In this document: one piece after another, positions 1-8,510 of the stretch
Layout of the letters: each line of letters begins with the position of its first letter
Position numbering within the stretch: the first letter of the stretch is position 1
Source of the DNA: Paracoccus chinensis
Lineage (GTDB): Bacteria; Pseudomonadota; Alphaproteobacteria; Rhodobacterales; Rhodobacteraceae
Assembly: GCF_900102885.1 (NCBI RefSeq)
Contig: NZ_FNGE01000001.1
Location: 1 to 64,000, forward strand
Length of the DNA stretch: 64,000 bases
Direction of reading: 5' to 3'
Made by a program: the position numbers and the translations under genes
Notes under the pieces: model-generated
The model's database searches: none
Told to the model about the DNA's origin: nothing
What the model saw: only the letters and a program-made list of their open reading frames with translations

Positions 1-331
1 GCCTGCGAGGGCGCCCCCGCACCCGTCCCAAGTATCTCGCGGGCGACAAGGCCTACAGCTACCGGCCCGTCTTCGCCTACCTGCGCCGACGCCGGATCCG
101 GCCGGTCATCCCACCCCGCCAGGGCGGCAACATGGGCAAGGGCTGCCCGCGACGCTTCGACCCTGATCGCTACCGCAGGCGCAATGTGATCGAGCGCTGC
201 GTCGGATGGCTCAAAGGAGCCGCTCCATCGCGACCCGACATGAGAAGCTCGCCGTCAACTTCGGCGCCATGCTGAAGCTCGCCTTCCTGCGCCAATACCT
301 GCGGACCCTCAGGCCGTCAGACAGGACCTAG
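1..331 (+). pseudogene. IS5-family transposase, C-terminal part, frameshifted
   Basis: The reading frame entering the window encodes the C-terminal part of a DDE transposase of the IS5 type: residues reading AGDKAYSY, then RRRNVIERCVGWLK, the usual region around the last catalytic Glu. After the WLK codons (about position 215) the frame breaks. The expected continuation (RSIATRHEKLAVNFGAMLK and onward to a TAG at 329-331) is present in another frame, so about one base has been lost or two gained. IS5 elements of the IS427 type often use two overlapping frames, but here the break is near the C-terminus, within a normally continuous segment, so decay is more likely. The 5' part lies outside the window. 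The family assignment is from recalled motifs. Confidence 0.75.
308..330 (+). mobile_element. Right end of IS5-type element (terminal inverted repeat)
   Basis: The element appears to end at TCAGACAGGACC, followed by TA at 329-330, which would be the target dinucleotide. On the opposite strand this end reads GGTCCTGTCTGA, a typical terminal inverted repeat for IS427/IS1031-group IS5 elements. The beta-propeller gene on the minus strand reads straight into this repeat and takes its last codons and TGA stop from it. The left end is outside the window, so the target duplication cannot be confirmed. Confidence 0.6.
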
Positions 332-1279
332 GTGGATCAGCCGCCCGTCCGGCGTGATGGTGAACAGGCTCAGCCCGTCGTCGGCGCCCCCCACCACCAC
401 GAAGGCGCGGCCTTCGATCGTCACGGCCTCCATCACCGTGGCGGACTGGAAGCGCGTCGTGCGTTCGTCGATGACATGGTCCACCGGCACCAGCCCGCCG
501 CCGGGCAGAATGCGCACCGTCGTCAGCGAGGAGCTGTAGGCCGAGCTGACGACCAGGAAATGCCGCCCCTCGACCTCGACCGCTGCGATGTCGCGGGGGC
601 CGTTGAAGCCCGTGCCGCGGGTCGTGCCCACGAACTCGCCGGCATCCAGCCGCCCGTCGGGCAGCACCTTGTGCGCCGCGATGAAGTTGCCGCGGGTCGA
701 GGCGGAGACGATCAGGTCCACGCCCCCGATCCGCAGCGGCACCAAGGCATCGATCTGGGCGTCGGTCGGCATCCGGGGCGGCGCGGTGGTCGTGCCCGCC
801 TGCAGGATCCGCCCGTCTCCCCCTTGCCGCCACAGGGTGAAGACGGCCTGGTCGTGGCGCGCGGCATAGATCATCGCCTGCCCGCTGGCGATGGTGAAGC
901 TGCCCGCCTGCAGCAGGTCCAGCGGCAGGGCCGCGCGTGTCAGGTCCGCATCCACTGCGCCCTGCTTGCCCTCTGGGCCAAGCTGGCGCACCCAGTCCGC
1001 GCCCCTTGCCAGCCCGGTGGTCAGAAGCGACACGCCGCCGGGGCGGTCGAGCAGGATCGCCTGCGGCTCGGCCAAATGGGTCAGCGCCTTCGGATAGTCA
1101 TAGCTGGCGACCGACCGGGCCTTCTGATCGGCCGCCGCCACGCCCCAGACCGACAGCCCGCCCCCTGCATGGGTCGCGCCCACCAGCACGACGCGATCCC
1201 CCACCTGCCCCAGGGTCAGGTCCGTCAGGCTTCGGACAAAGCCCTGCGTGATCGTCGTGACATACCGGAACTCGACCAT
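317..1279 (-). pseudogene. Beta-propeller N-terminal region of a large (RTX-like) protein, truncated by IS
   Basis: The 320-residue frame is a set of repeats with the pattern of a beta-propeller (for example GGLSVWGV, DQAVFTLWRQGGDGRI, DGLSLFTITPDGRL) and has no signal peptide. In Rhodobacteraceae such propellers form the N-terminal third of long hemolysin-type calcium-binding proteins exported by type I secretion. Here the last host codons are L-I-H-L, and the final Gly-Pro-Val-stop comes from the inverted repeat of the adjoining IS element. Any C-terminal GGxGxD repeats and secretion signal are therefore separated. The start ATG at 1279 follows GGCAGGGCAG. A truncated propeller might still be made, but the original product is lost. 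Confidence 0.65.
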
Positions 1280-1383
1280 CTGCCCTGCCGATCGCTGTGG
1301 TGAAGCCAGCGGTCAGCCTGCGGCGGATCCCTTAAGAAGGGGTGAGAAAAGGGCGTCCTCGAGGCTGCTCTTTCCCTTGCATT

Positions 1384-2520
1384 TTACCCATCGCCGCGCC
1401 GGTAGGGGCCAAAGGCGGCAGTCTCGGCCATGTCGTCGCCGACCGCCTCGGCTTCCTGCGCGAGATAGCCCTGCAGCGCCCGACGGAACCCCGCGTCCGA
1501 GACCCAGTGGATCGAATGCGTCTCGGCCGGCATGTAGCCGCGGGCCAGCTTGTGTTCGCCCTGGGCGCCCGCCTCGACGCGGGACAGGCGGTGCTCGATC
1601 GCCCAGTCGATGGCGCGGTGATAGCAGAGTTCGAAATGCAGGAAGGGGTGGTCCTCGGTGCAGCCCCAGTAGCGGCCGTAAAGCGTCTCGCGCCCGATCA
1701 GGTTCAGCGCGCCCGCCACCGGGCGGCCGTCACGTTCCGCCAGGAACAGCAGGCAGTCGTCCCGCATCGTCTGGTGCAGCAGGTCGAAAAAGGCGCGGGT
1801 CAGGTAGGGCCGGCCCCATTTGCGCCCGCCAGTGTCCTGGTAGAAGGTCCACATCGCGTCCCAATGCTCGGGCCGCAAGTCGTCGCCGGTCAGCGCCAGG
1901 ATGCGGCCGCCGAAGGCATTGGCGCGCTCGCGTTCCTTCCGCAGTGCCTTGCGCTTGCGGCTGGACAGCGCGCCCAGGAAGTCCTCATAATTGCCGTAGC
2001 CCGCGTTCTGCCAGTGATATTGCGTCGTCGTGCGGCCTAGCCAGCCCTGCGCCTCGCCCAAGGCTCGCTCGGCCTCGGTGCAGAAGGTGACATGGGCCGA
2101 GGACAGGTCCGCCCGCCCGGCGATTTGGGTCATCGCCGCCAGCAGCGCCGCCTGCACCTGCGGGTCATCCGCGATCAGGCGCGGCCCGGTTGCGGGGGTG
2201 AAGGGCACGGCGCATTGCAGCTTGGGGTAATACTGCCCGCCCGCGCGCTGCCAGGCATCCGCCCAGGCATGATCGAAGATGTATTCGCCCTGGCTGTGGG
2301 TCTTGAGATAGAGCGGCGCGACCCCCACCACCCTGTCCCCGCTGCGGGCGACCAGATGCGAAGGATGCCAGCCCGTCCCCTTGCCCACCGACTTCGACTG
2401 TTCCAGCGCCAGCAGGAAGCGGTGCGTCGTGAAGGGATCGCCCCCGGGACCGCAGGCGTCCCACGCGGCGGCGTCCAGCGCATCCACGCCGTGCAGGATC
2501 GAGACGGTCAGTTCGGCCAT
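1384..2520 (-). CDS. FemAB-like GNAT-fold acyltransferase (PF04339/DUF482 type)
   Basis: This 378-residue cytosolic protein matches the FemAB-like family (COG3146): an N-terminal half with WHPSHLVARSGDRVVGVAPLYLK and a C-terminal half with DCLLFLAERDGRPVAGALNL and YGRYWGC, the duplicated GNAT fold. The segment RKRKALRKERERA is the conserved basic linker. Its substrate is unknown; relatives are predicted to acylate or aminoacylate amines. The start lies 31 bp after the MoxR ATPase stop on the same strand, so the two are probably co-transcribed. There is no signal peptide and no sign of truncation. Confidence 0.8.
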   Translation of the reverse strand: MAELTVSILHGVDALDAAAWDACGPGGDPFTTHRFLLALEQSKSVGKGTGWHPSHLVARSGDRVVGVAPLYLKTHSQGEYIFDHAWADAWQRAGGQYYPKLQCAVPFTPATGPRLIADDPQVQAALLAAMTQIAGRADLSSAHVTFCTEAERALGEAQGWLGRTTTQYHWQNAGYGNYEDFLGALSSRKRKALRKERERANAFGGRILALTGDDLRPEHWDAMWTFYQDTGGRKWGRPYLTRAFFDLLHQTMRDDCLLFLAERDGRPVAGALNLIGRETLYGRYWGCTEDHPFLHFELCYHRAIDWAIEHRLSRVEAGAQGEHKLARGYMPAETHSIHWVSDAGFRRALQGYLAQEAEAVGDDMAETAAFGPYRRGDG

Positions 2521-2551
2521 GGCAGGGAAGATAACCGCCTGCCGCCCGGTT

Positions 2552-3391
2552 TCAACGCTGCCGGCGCGCCATGAAGGCCAGCCGCTCGAACAGCGCCACG
2601 TCCTGCTCGTTCTTCAGCAGCGCGCCGTGCAACTTGGGCAGCATCTCGTTCGGCGCGCGCTTGAGATCCTCGGGCGCCAGATCCTCGGCCAGGATCAGCT
2701 TGAGCCAGTCCAGGAACTCGCTGGTCGAGGGCTTCTTCTTCAGCCCCGGCGCTTCGCGCAGTTCGAAGAACTGGATCAGCGCCTCGTCCAGCAAGCGCTG
2801 CTTCAGCCCCGGATAATGAACAGCCACGATCTGCTTCAGCGTCTCGGCGTCGGGGAAGCGGATGTAGTGGAAGAAGCAGCGGCGCAGGAAGGCGTCGGGC
2901 AGCTCCTTTTCGTTGTTCGAGGTGATGATGACGATGGGCCGGTGCCGGGCCACGACGGTCTCGCCGGTCTCGTAGACGTGGAACTCCATCCGGTCGAGTT
3001 CCTGCAGAAGGTCGTTGGGGAACTCGATGTCGGCCTTGTCGATCTCGTCGATCAGCAGGACGACCTTGGCCTCTGCCTCGAAGGCCTGCCACAGCTTTCC
3101 GCGGCGGATGTAGTTCCCGACGTCATGCACGCGCTCGTCGCCCAACTGGCTGTCGCGCAACCGGCTGACGGCGTCGTATTCGTAAAGCCCCTGCTGCGCC
3201 TTGGTGGTGGACTTCACGTTCCATTCGATGATCGGCAGGCCGAGGCTGGCCGCCACCTGCCGCGCGAGTTCGGTCTTGCCGGTCCCCGGCTCTCCCTTGA
3301 CCAGCAGCGGGCGTTCCAGCGTCACGGCGGCGTTCACCGCCAGCGCCAGGTCGGGCGGGGCGACATAGCTTTCGGTCGAGCGGAACTGCAT
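2552..3391 (-). CDS. MoxR-family AAA+ ATPase
   Basis: A 279-residue AAA+ protein with Walker A GEPGTGKT (residues 33-40), Walker B VLLIDEID (111-118) and sensor region IITSNNEKELPDAFLRRC. MoxR ATPases act as chaperones that remodel or load cofactors into partner complexes, usually with a von Willebrand factor A protein encoded next to them. No VWA gene is adjacent here; the next gene downstream on the same strand is the FemAB-like acyltransferase. The length is at the short end for the family. ATG 3391 is the natural start because QFRSTESYVAPP is the usual family N-terminus. Confidence 0.88.
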   Translation of the reverse strand: MQFRSTESYVAPPDLALAVNAAVTLERPLLVKGEPGTGKTELARQVAASLGLPIIEWNVKSTTKAQQGLYEYDAVSRLRDSQLGDERVHDVGNYIRRGKLWQAFEAEAKVVLLIDEIDKADIEFPNDLLQELDRMEFHVYETGETVVARHRPIVIITSNNEKELPDAFLRRCFFHYIRFPDAETLKQIVAVHYPGLKQRLLDEALIQFFELREAPGLKKKPSTSEFLDWLKLILAEDLAPEDLKRAPNEMLPKLHGALLKNEQDVALFERLAFMARRQR

Positions 3392-3559
3392 GGATCGGTC
3401 CTTCTGGCAGGCGGGCGGGCCAAGGGGACACTAGGCCGCAGGCTCCTCACGGGCAAGTTTGGCCCCCACGTCATGGAACTATTTCCTTCCCCCGGCTCAT
3501 CCTTTAAGGGGGCGCCAAAGGAACGGGCACCGCCCTTCGGGCCCGCCTTCGGAGGAGCC

Positions 3560-3982
3560 ATGAAGCGCCAGACATTCCTTCCCGAAGAATACCGTCCCGC
3601 CGAGGACGAACCTTTCATGAACGAGCGCCAGCTCGAATATTTCCGCCGCAAGCTGCTCGCCTGGAAGCAGGAGCTTCTGGAACAATCCGCCGAAACGCTG
3701 GAAGGAATGAAGGACAGCGCGCGAAACGTCCCCGACATTGCCGACCGCGCCTCCGAGGAAACCGACCGCGCCATCGAGTTGCGCACCCGCGACCGCCAGC
3801 GCAAGCTGGTCAGCAAGATCGACGCCGCCCTGCGCCGGATCGAGACGGGCGAGTTCGGCTATTGCGAGATGACGGGCGAGCCGATCAGCCTCAAGCGCCT
3901 GGACGCGCGTCCCATCGCCACGATGACGCTGGAAGCGCAGGAACGGCACGAGCGGCGCGAGCGGGTGCACCGGGACGACTGA
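3560..3982 (+). CDS. dksA: DksA-type RNA polymerase-binding transcription factor, single-cysteine form
   Basis: This 140-residue protein has the DksA layout: a long coiled coil with the tip motif D59-I-A-D62-R-A64 (the DxxDxA that reaches the RNA polymerase secondary channel), then a C-terminal globular region. Of the four zinc-binding cysteines of enterobacterial DksA only Cys102 remains; the others are replaced (Thr105, and Thr/Ala near 123-126), as known for alphaproteobacterial DksA. It should still act with ppGpp on promoters for rRNA and amino-acid synthesis. A strong GGAGGAG at 3551-3557 fixes ATG 3560. It is divergent from moxR. Confidence 0.9.
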   Translation: MKRQTFLPEEYRPAEDEPFMNERQLEYFRRKLLAWKQELLEQSAETLEGMKDSARNVPDIADRASEETDRAIELRTRDRQRKLVSKIDAALRRIETGEFGYCEMTGEPISLKRLDARPIATMTLEAQERHERRERVHRDD

Positions 3983-4040
3983 CCGCATCGCCATCCGGCC
4001 GCCTGCGCCTTACGGCTTGCCGCGGAACAGGAGGACGAGC

Positions 4041-5180
4041 ATGGCGGATCAGGATCGCGGGGCGCTGGCGGGACGAGAGGCGGTTGTCGTCGGCGGCGGC
4101 ATCGGTGGTCTGACCGCTGCCTTGGCGCTGGCCCGGCGCGGCGCCCGCGTCATCGTCCATGAACGCGCCGGCGCCTACCGCGAGGTCGGCGCGGGCATCC
4201 AGGTCAGCCCCAACGCGGGCCGCGTGCTGGATGCGCTGGGTCTGCGTGACGCCTTCCATGCCGCCTCCGTCCCTTCCCTTGGCGTCGAACTGCGCGACGC
4301 TGGAGGCGCCCTCGTCTTGGCAATGGACTTCACCCGCGCCCGTCCGCAGGCGAGCTTCCGCACTGTCCACCGGGCCCGGCTGCTGCAGGTACTGGAGGAG
4401 GCCGCGCGTGCGGCCGGCGTCGAGATCCGCCTCGATTCGCCTGTCGAGACGCTGCCCGAGGCACCGCTGCTGATCGGGGCGGACGGGCTGCACAGCCGTG
4501 TCCGCCTGGCGCTGAACGGGCCCGAGACGCCCTTCTTCACCGGCCAGACCGCCTGGCGGGCAATCATCCCGGCAGAAGACAACGCCCGCCCCGTGTCGCA
4601 GGTCTTCATGGGGCCGGGTCGGCATCTGGTCAGCTATCCGCTGGGCTTCGGCCAGCGCAACATCGTCGCGGTGATCGAGCAGAACGCTTGGACCGCTGAA
4701 AGCTGGTCACAGACGGACGACCCGCAGAACCTGCGCCGCGCCTTCGCGGGCTTCGACGGGCCGGTGCCGGGCTGGCTGGCGCAGGTGACGGAAACCGGTC
4801 TCTGGGGACTGTTCCGGCACGAGGTCGCCGCCCGCTGGCACGACGACAGCCGCGCAATCCTCGGCGATGCCGCGCACCCCACCCTACCCTTCCTGGCGCA
4901 AGGCGCCTGCATGGCGATCGAGGATGCCTGGGTGCTGGCCGCCTGCCTCGACGCCGATCCCGACCAGCCCCGCGCGCTGGCCCGCTACCAGACCCTGCGC
5001 CGTGACCGCTGTTTTCGCATCGTCGCGGCGGCCACGGCGAACGCGCGGAATTATCATCTGTCAGGGCCGAAGCGCCTCGCGGGCCACACCGCGCTCAGGC
5101 TGGCAAACCGCCTCGCCCCCCACGCGGTGTTCGAGCGCTTCGCCTGGGTCTACGACCACGACCCGACTGCCATAGGCTGA
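4041..5180 (+). CDS. FAD-dependent monooxygenase, salicylate hydroxylase/UbiH-like
   Basis: A 379-residue class A flavoprotein monooxygenase. It has the FAD dinucleotide-binding motif GGGIGGL near residues 16-22, the DG motif (GADGLHSRVR) in the middle, and the second FAD motif GDAAHPTLPFLAQGACMAIED towards the C-terminus. Such enzymes use NAD(P)H and O2 to hydroxylate aromatic acids such as salicylate or 6-hydroxynicotinate. The true substrate cannot be read from sequence and there are no catabolic neighbours. The start was set at ATG 4041 because AGGAGG at 4029-4034 precedes it; an upstream in-frame codon at 4017 lacks such a site. It converges on glmM. Confidence 0.82.
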   Translation: MADQDRGALAGREAVVVGGGIGGLTAALALARRGARVIVHERAGAYREVGAGIQVSPNAGRVLDALGLRDAFHAASVPSLGVELRDAGGALVLAMDFTRARPQASFRTVHRARLLQVLEEAARAAGVEIRLDSPVETLPEAPLLIGADGLHSRVRLALNGPETPFFTGQTAWRAIIPAEDNARPVSQVFMGPGRHLVSYPLGFGQRNIVAVIEQNAWTAESWSQTDDPQNLRRAFAGFDGPVPGWLAQVTETGLWGLFRHEVAARWHDDSRAILGDAAHPTLPFLAQGACMAIEDAWVLAACLDADPDQPRALARYQTLRRDRCFRIVAAATANARNYHLSGPKRLAGHTALRLANRLAPHAVFERFAWVYDHDPTAIG

Positions 5181-5190
5181 CCGGCGAGGT

Positions 5191-5213
5191 TCTTCTTCGC
5201 CCAAATATCCCGC
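5191..5213. repeat. CAAATATCCCG-type intergenic repeat
   Basis: TCTTCTTCG followed by CCCAAATATCCCGC sits between the monooxygenase gene and glmM and leads directly to the 18-bp palindrome. It shares at least 20 positions with the copy at 56413-56434. Confidence 0.65.
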
Positions 5214-5218
5214 AGGGG

Positions 5219-5236
5219 ATCGTCGTACACGACGAT
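5219..5236. repeat. 18-bp near-palindrome, copy 1
   Basis: ATCGTCGTACACGACGAT is palindromic except at one central position. It lies between the convergent ends of the monooxygenase gene and glmM, directly after a CAAATATCCCG repeat. A perfect-palindrome version is at 22782-22799, also at a convergent gene end. Confidence 0.7.
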
Positions 5237-5270
5237 GGGCGCGCGAAGCCCCCCGGTCCGGCGTCTCCAC

Positions 5271-6617
5271 TCAGGCGGCGGCCTTCTCGACCGCCGCGAC
5301 GATGCCTTCGACGACCTCGCGCAGCACCGCCTCGTCCTCCGCTTCGGCCATGACGCGGATCAGGGGCTCGGTGCCCGACTTGCGGATCAGGACGCGGCCC
5401 GATTTCGCCAGCCGCGCCTCGGCCGCGGCGATCTCGGCGCGCACGGCCTCGGCCGACAGGGGGTCCGCCCCGGCCTTGTAGCGCACGTTCTTCAGCATCT
5501 GCGGCACGGGCGTGAACTGGCGCACGAGTTCGCTGGCCCGTCGCCCGCTGTCGGCCAAGGCCGCGAGGAACTGAAGCCCGGCGATCAGCCCGTCACCGGT
5601 GGTGGCATAGTCGGTCATCACGATATGGCCCGACTGCTCGCCACCGAGGTTGAAGCCCGCGCCCCGCATCCGCTCGACCACATAGCGGTCGCCCACGGCG
5701 GTGCGTTCCAGCCGCAGCCCTCGGCCGGTCAGGAAGCGTTCGAGCCCGAGGTTGGACATCACCGTGGCGACCAGCGCCCCGCCGCGCAGCCGGCCCGCGT
5801 CGGCCCAGCGTCCGGCCAGCAGCGCCATGATCTGGTCGCCGTCGGCCACGGCGCCGGTCTCGTCGATGATCATCACACGGTCGGCGTCGCCATCCAGGCT
5901 GATGCCCAGATGCGCGCCATGTTCCAGCACCGCCGCCGCCGCCGCCTGCGGATGGGTCGAGCCCACGCCGTCGTTGATGTTGAAACCGTCCGGGTCCACG
6001 CCCAGCGGGATCACCTCGGCGCCAAGTTCCCACAGGACCTCGGGGGCGGCGCGATAGGCGGCACCGTTGGCGCAGTCGATCACGACCTTCAGCCCGTCCA
6101 GCCGCTGCCCCTGCGGGAAGGTGGTCTTGGCATATTCGACATAGCGCCCGCGCCCGTCGTCGATCCGCTTGGCCCGGCCGATCTGGGCGGGGGCGGCCAG
6201 AGGGATCTCGGCCGACAGGATCGCCTCGATCTCCGCCTCGGCCTCGTCCGACAGCTTGAAGCCGTCGGGACCGAAGAACTTGATGCCGTTGTCCTCGGCC
6301 GGGTTGTGGCTGGCCGAGATCATGATGCCCACGTCCGCCCGCATCGACCGCGTGAGATAGCCTACGGCGGGCGTCGGCACCGGCCCCAGCAGCAGCACGT
6401 TCATGCCCGTGCTGGTCAGCCCCGCCGTCAGCGCGTTTTCCAGCATGTAGCCCGAAAGCCGCGTATCCTTGCCGATCACGACCCGGTGGCCGTTGGTGCC
6501 GTCGCCCCGGAAATAGCGGCCCGCCGCCGCGCCCAGGCGCAGCGCCATCTCGGCCGTCATCGGGTGGCTGTTGGCGCGCCCGCGCACGCCGTCGGTGCCG
6601 AAAAGCTTCCTGCTCAT
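5271..6617 (-). CDS. glmM: Phosphoglucosamine mutase
   Basis: This 448-residue enzyme interconverts glucosamine-6-phosphate and glucosamine-1-phosphate on the way to UDP-GlcNAc for peptidoglycan and lipopolysaccharide. It starts with the family signature [13 protein letters not shown]. The phosphoserine loop SASHNP puts the catalytic Ser at about residue 102, the Mg-binding loop DGDADR is in the middle, and the C-terminal phosphate-binding [12 protein letters not shown] is intact. ATG 6617 overlaps the folP stop by the 4-bp ATGA, so translation is coupled; an upstream ATG at 6644 would add nine non-conserved residues. It follows folP, an arrangement also common in gammaproteobacteria. Confidence 0.95.
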   Translation of the reverse strand: MSRKLFGTDGVRGRANSHPMTAEMALRLGAAAGRYFRGDGTNGHRVVIGKDTRLSGYMLENALTAGLTSTGMNVLLLGPVPTPAVGYLTRSMRADVGIMISASHNPAEDNGIKFFGPDGFKLSDEAEAEIEAILSAEIPLAAPAQIGRAKRIDDGRGRYVEYAKTTFPQGQRLDGLKVVIDCANGAAYRAAPEVLWELGAEVIPLGVDPDGFNINDGVGSTHPQAAAAAVLEHGAHLGISLDGDADRVMIIDETGAVADGDQIMALLAGRWADAGRLRGGALVATVMSNLGLERFLTGRGLRLERTAVGDRYVVERMRGAGFNLGGEQSGHIVMTDYATTGDGLIAGLQFLAALADSGRRASELVRQFTPVPQMLKNVRYKAGADPLSAEAVRAEIAAAEARLAKSGRVLIRKSGTEPLIRVMAEAEDEAVLREVVEGIVAAVEKAAA

Positions 6618-7600
6618 GCCTCTGCCCCTCTTATCGCCTGCCACAGGGCAAGCCCTTGTCTGGTTCCCGCCACGTCATGGACGCGGTGGATCTGGATGCC
6701 CTGCTGGACCGCCGCCAGCGTCACCGCAAGGCTGCCCGGATCGCGCTGCGCAGCCGTTTCCGTCCCGCCGAGCGTTCCCACGAAGCGCTTGCGCGAGGCG
6801 CCCAGCAGCACCGGCACGCCCAGGCCATGATACAGCGAAATGCGCCGCAGAATGGTGAGGTTATGTTCCAGCGTCTTGCCGAAGCCGATGCCGGGGTCGA
6901 TCACGATGCGGTCACGAGGGATACCGGCGGCCTCGGCGCGCACGATCCGCTCGGCCAGCGCATCATAGACGTCCAGCAGCACGTCGCCGTAGCGCGGGTC
7001 GTCCTGCATGTTTTCCGGCAGGCCCTGGGCGTGCATCAGGCAGACCGCCGCGCCCGTGTCCGCCACCGCCGCCGCCATCCCCGGATCGAAGTCGAAGCCC
7101 GAGACATCGTTCACCATCCCCGCGCCCCCGGCCACCGCCGCCCGCGCGACCTCGGCCTTGCGGGTGTCCACCGAGACGGCGGCCTCGGCCGACAGGGCCT
7201 CGATCGCCGGACGGGTGCGGGCGATCTCGTCCGGGACGGGCACGGCCGCCGCACCGGGGCGGGTCGATTCGCCCCCGATGTCGAGGATATGCGCGCCTTC
7301 CGCGATCAGCTCGCGCCCATGCCCCAAGCCGCCATCACCGTTCCAGCGCCCGCCATCCGAGAAGCTGTCGGGGGTCACGTTGACGATGCCCATGATCCGC
7401 GGCGCGTCCAGGGACAGGCCCAGCACCGGCGGGCGGGGAGCGATCAGCGCGGCGATCACCTCGGGCGGGGCGTCGGTCACGATCCGGGGCGGGGCGCCCC
7501 GGGTCAGCAGCTCGAAGGAGGAAAAGCCCGTCCAGCCGCCGGCAAGGCGCCAGCGACCACCGGAGAGGTCGGGAATGGGTCGGAAATACTGGATGGACAT
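6614..7600 (-). CDS. folP: Dihydropteroate synthase
   Basis: This 328-residue protein condenses p-aminobenzoate with dihydropterin pyrophosphate in folate synthesis and is the sulfonamide target. The core motifs are clear: [14 protein letters not shown] (near residues 70-83), GGESTRPGA, a Asp-rich pterin loop ([12 protein letters not shown]), IDPGIGFGK and GASRKRF. It carries about 65 extra residues before the TIM barrel, so it is longer than the usual ~280; this extension is common in Rhodobacterales. It ends by 4-bp overlap with glmM and begins 56 bp after folB. Confidence 0.94.
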   Translation of the reverse strand: MSIQYFRPIPDLSGGRWRLAGGWTGFSSFELLTRGAPPRIVTDAPPEVIAALIAPRPPVLGLSLDAPRIMGIVNVTPDSFSDGGRWNGDGGLGHGRELIAEGAHILDIGGESTRPGAAAVPVPDEIARTRPAIEALSAEAAVSVDTRKAEVARAAVAGGAGMVNDVSGFDFDPGMAAAVADTGAAVCLMHAQGLPENMQDDPRYGDVLLDVYDALAERIVRAEAAGIPRDRIVIDPGIGFGKTLEHNLTILRRISLYHGLGVPVLLGASRKRFVGTLGGTETAAQRDPGSLAVTLAAVQQGIQIHRVHDVAGTRQGLALWQAIRGAEA

Positions 7601-7656
7601 GACGTGATGGTTCTCAATCAGCGACTCATGCCGCCGCGCGATCCGTGCCGCAAGGC

Positions 7657-8442
7657 TCAGGCGCCCAGCAGCACCGAGGGAATGCGGAAACCCGCCGCTT
7701 CGGGCGGCAACGTGGTCCCTTCAGGCAGCGCCCAATGGATGCGGTCCGCCTCCAGCCGGTCAGCCAGCCAGAGGGCCAGCGCAGCAGGATCGGCAGGCAC
7801 TTCGGTATCGGCGGCCATCCGGAAAGGCGCCCAGACGACGGCGAGGCCGTTCGCGGCGGCCCAGTCGATCTCGGTCCGGCTGTCCGCCACGTCCACGCCC
7901 AGCGCCCCGGCCAGCGACCAAGCCGTCTGGTCCAGCGCCAGCAGCGCGATCCGCCGCCGGTTTCCTCCCTGCGGCAGGGGCAGGTCCGGGGCCGGGGGCA
8001 CGATCACCAGCGGCCCCGGGGGCAGTGGGACCCGCCGCCCCATGACCAGCAAAGCCGGGCGCACCGCCTGCGCCGCGACCTCGATCTGCGCCGTCCGGCG
8101 CGTCAGCGTCACGCCCAATGCGCCGGGCACGCGGTCCAGCTTCTCGATCGTGACCGTCACCTCGGCCGCCTGGGGATGCGTCAGCACCTGCGCCGCGATC
8201 CGCTCGGCCAGAGTTTCCAGAAGGTCATAGCGCCGGTCGGCCAGCCCGTCGCCCACGGCCGCGACCAGCACGTCATAGCTGAGGATCTCGTCGACCTTGT
8301 CCTCGGCCCCGGTCACGGACTGGACCAGCGCGACCTCGAGGGAAAAGCGCAGGCGCTGGGTCTGGCCGCGCTCGCTCTGGAACGCGCCGATGTCGGCGGG
8401 AACGATATAGTCGCGCAGGTGGATGCGGTCGGGTCTGTCCAT
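7657..8442 (-). CDS. folB: Dihydroneopterin aldolase with a C-terminal extension
   Basis: Residues 1 to about 120 form a FolB domain (RIHLRDYIVPADIGAF at the start, then SYDVLVAAV, LLETLAERIA and VTVTIEKLDRVPGALGV). This converts dihydroneopterin to 6-hydroxymethyl-dihydropterin, the step before HPPK and FolP. About 140 further residues follow, rich in hydrophobic and proline residues (PALLVMGRRVPLPPGPLVIVP), which are not part of FolB as known from E. coli (~120 residues). No HPPK signature is visible in that part. It is the first gene of a folB-folP-glmM run on the minus strand. Confidence 0.88.
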   Translation of the reverse strand: MDRPDRIHLRDYIVPADIGAFQSERGQTQRLRFSLEVALVQSVTGAEDKVDEILSYDVLVAAVGDGLADRRYDLLETLAERIAAQVLTHPQAAEVTVTIEKLDRVPGALGVTLTRRTAQIEVAAQAVRPALLVMGRRVPLPPGPLVIVPPAPDLPLPQGGNRRRIALLALDQTAWSLAGALGVDVADSRTEIDWAAANGLAVVWAPFRMAADTEVPADPAALALWLADRLEADRIHWALPEGTTLPPEAAGFRIPSVLLGA

Positions 8443-8453
8443 GGGCGCCAGTT

Positions 8454-8489
8454 GAAACGAAAGCGGCCCCGCCGCAAGGGCGAGGCCGC
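8454..8489 (-). terminator. Rho-independent terminator of the cell wall hydrolase gene
   Basis: On the minus strand, 22 bases after the hydrolase stop, GCGGCCTCGCC and GGCGGGGCCGC pair as a long GC stem with a short loop and run into TTTCGTTT. This separates the hydrolase gene from folB downstream. Confidence 0.75.
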
Positions 8490-8510
8490 ACCATCCCTGT
8501 CGGGCACGCC

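Noticed and set aside
5191-5213. Possible CRISPR-like repeats (CAAATATCCCG copies)
   Set aside because: The copies are far apart, single, and at gene ends; there are no regular spacers and no cas genes.
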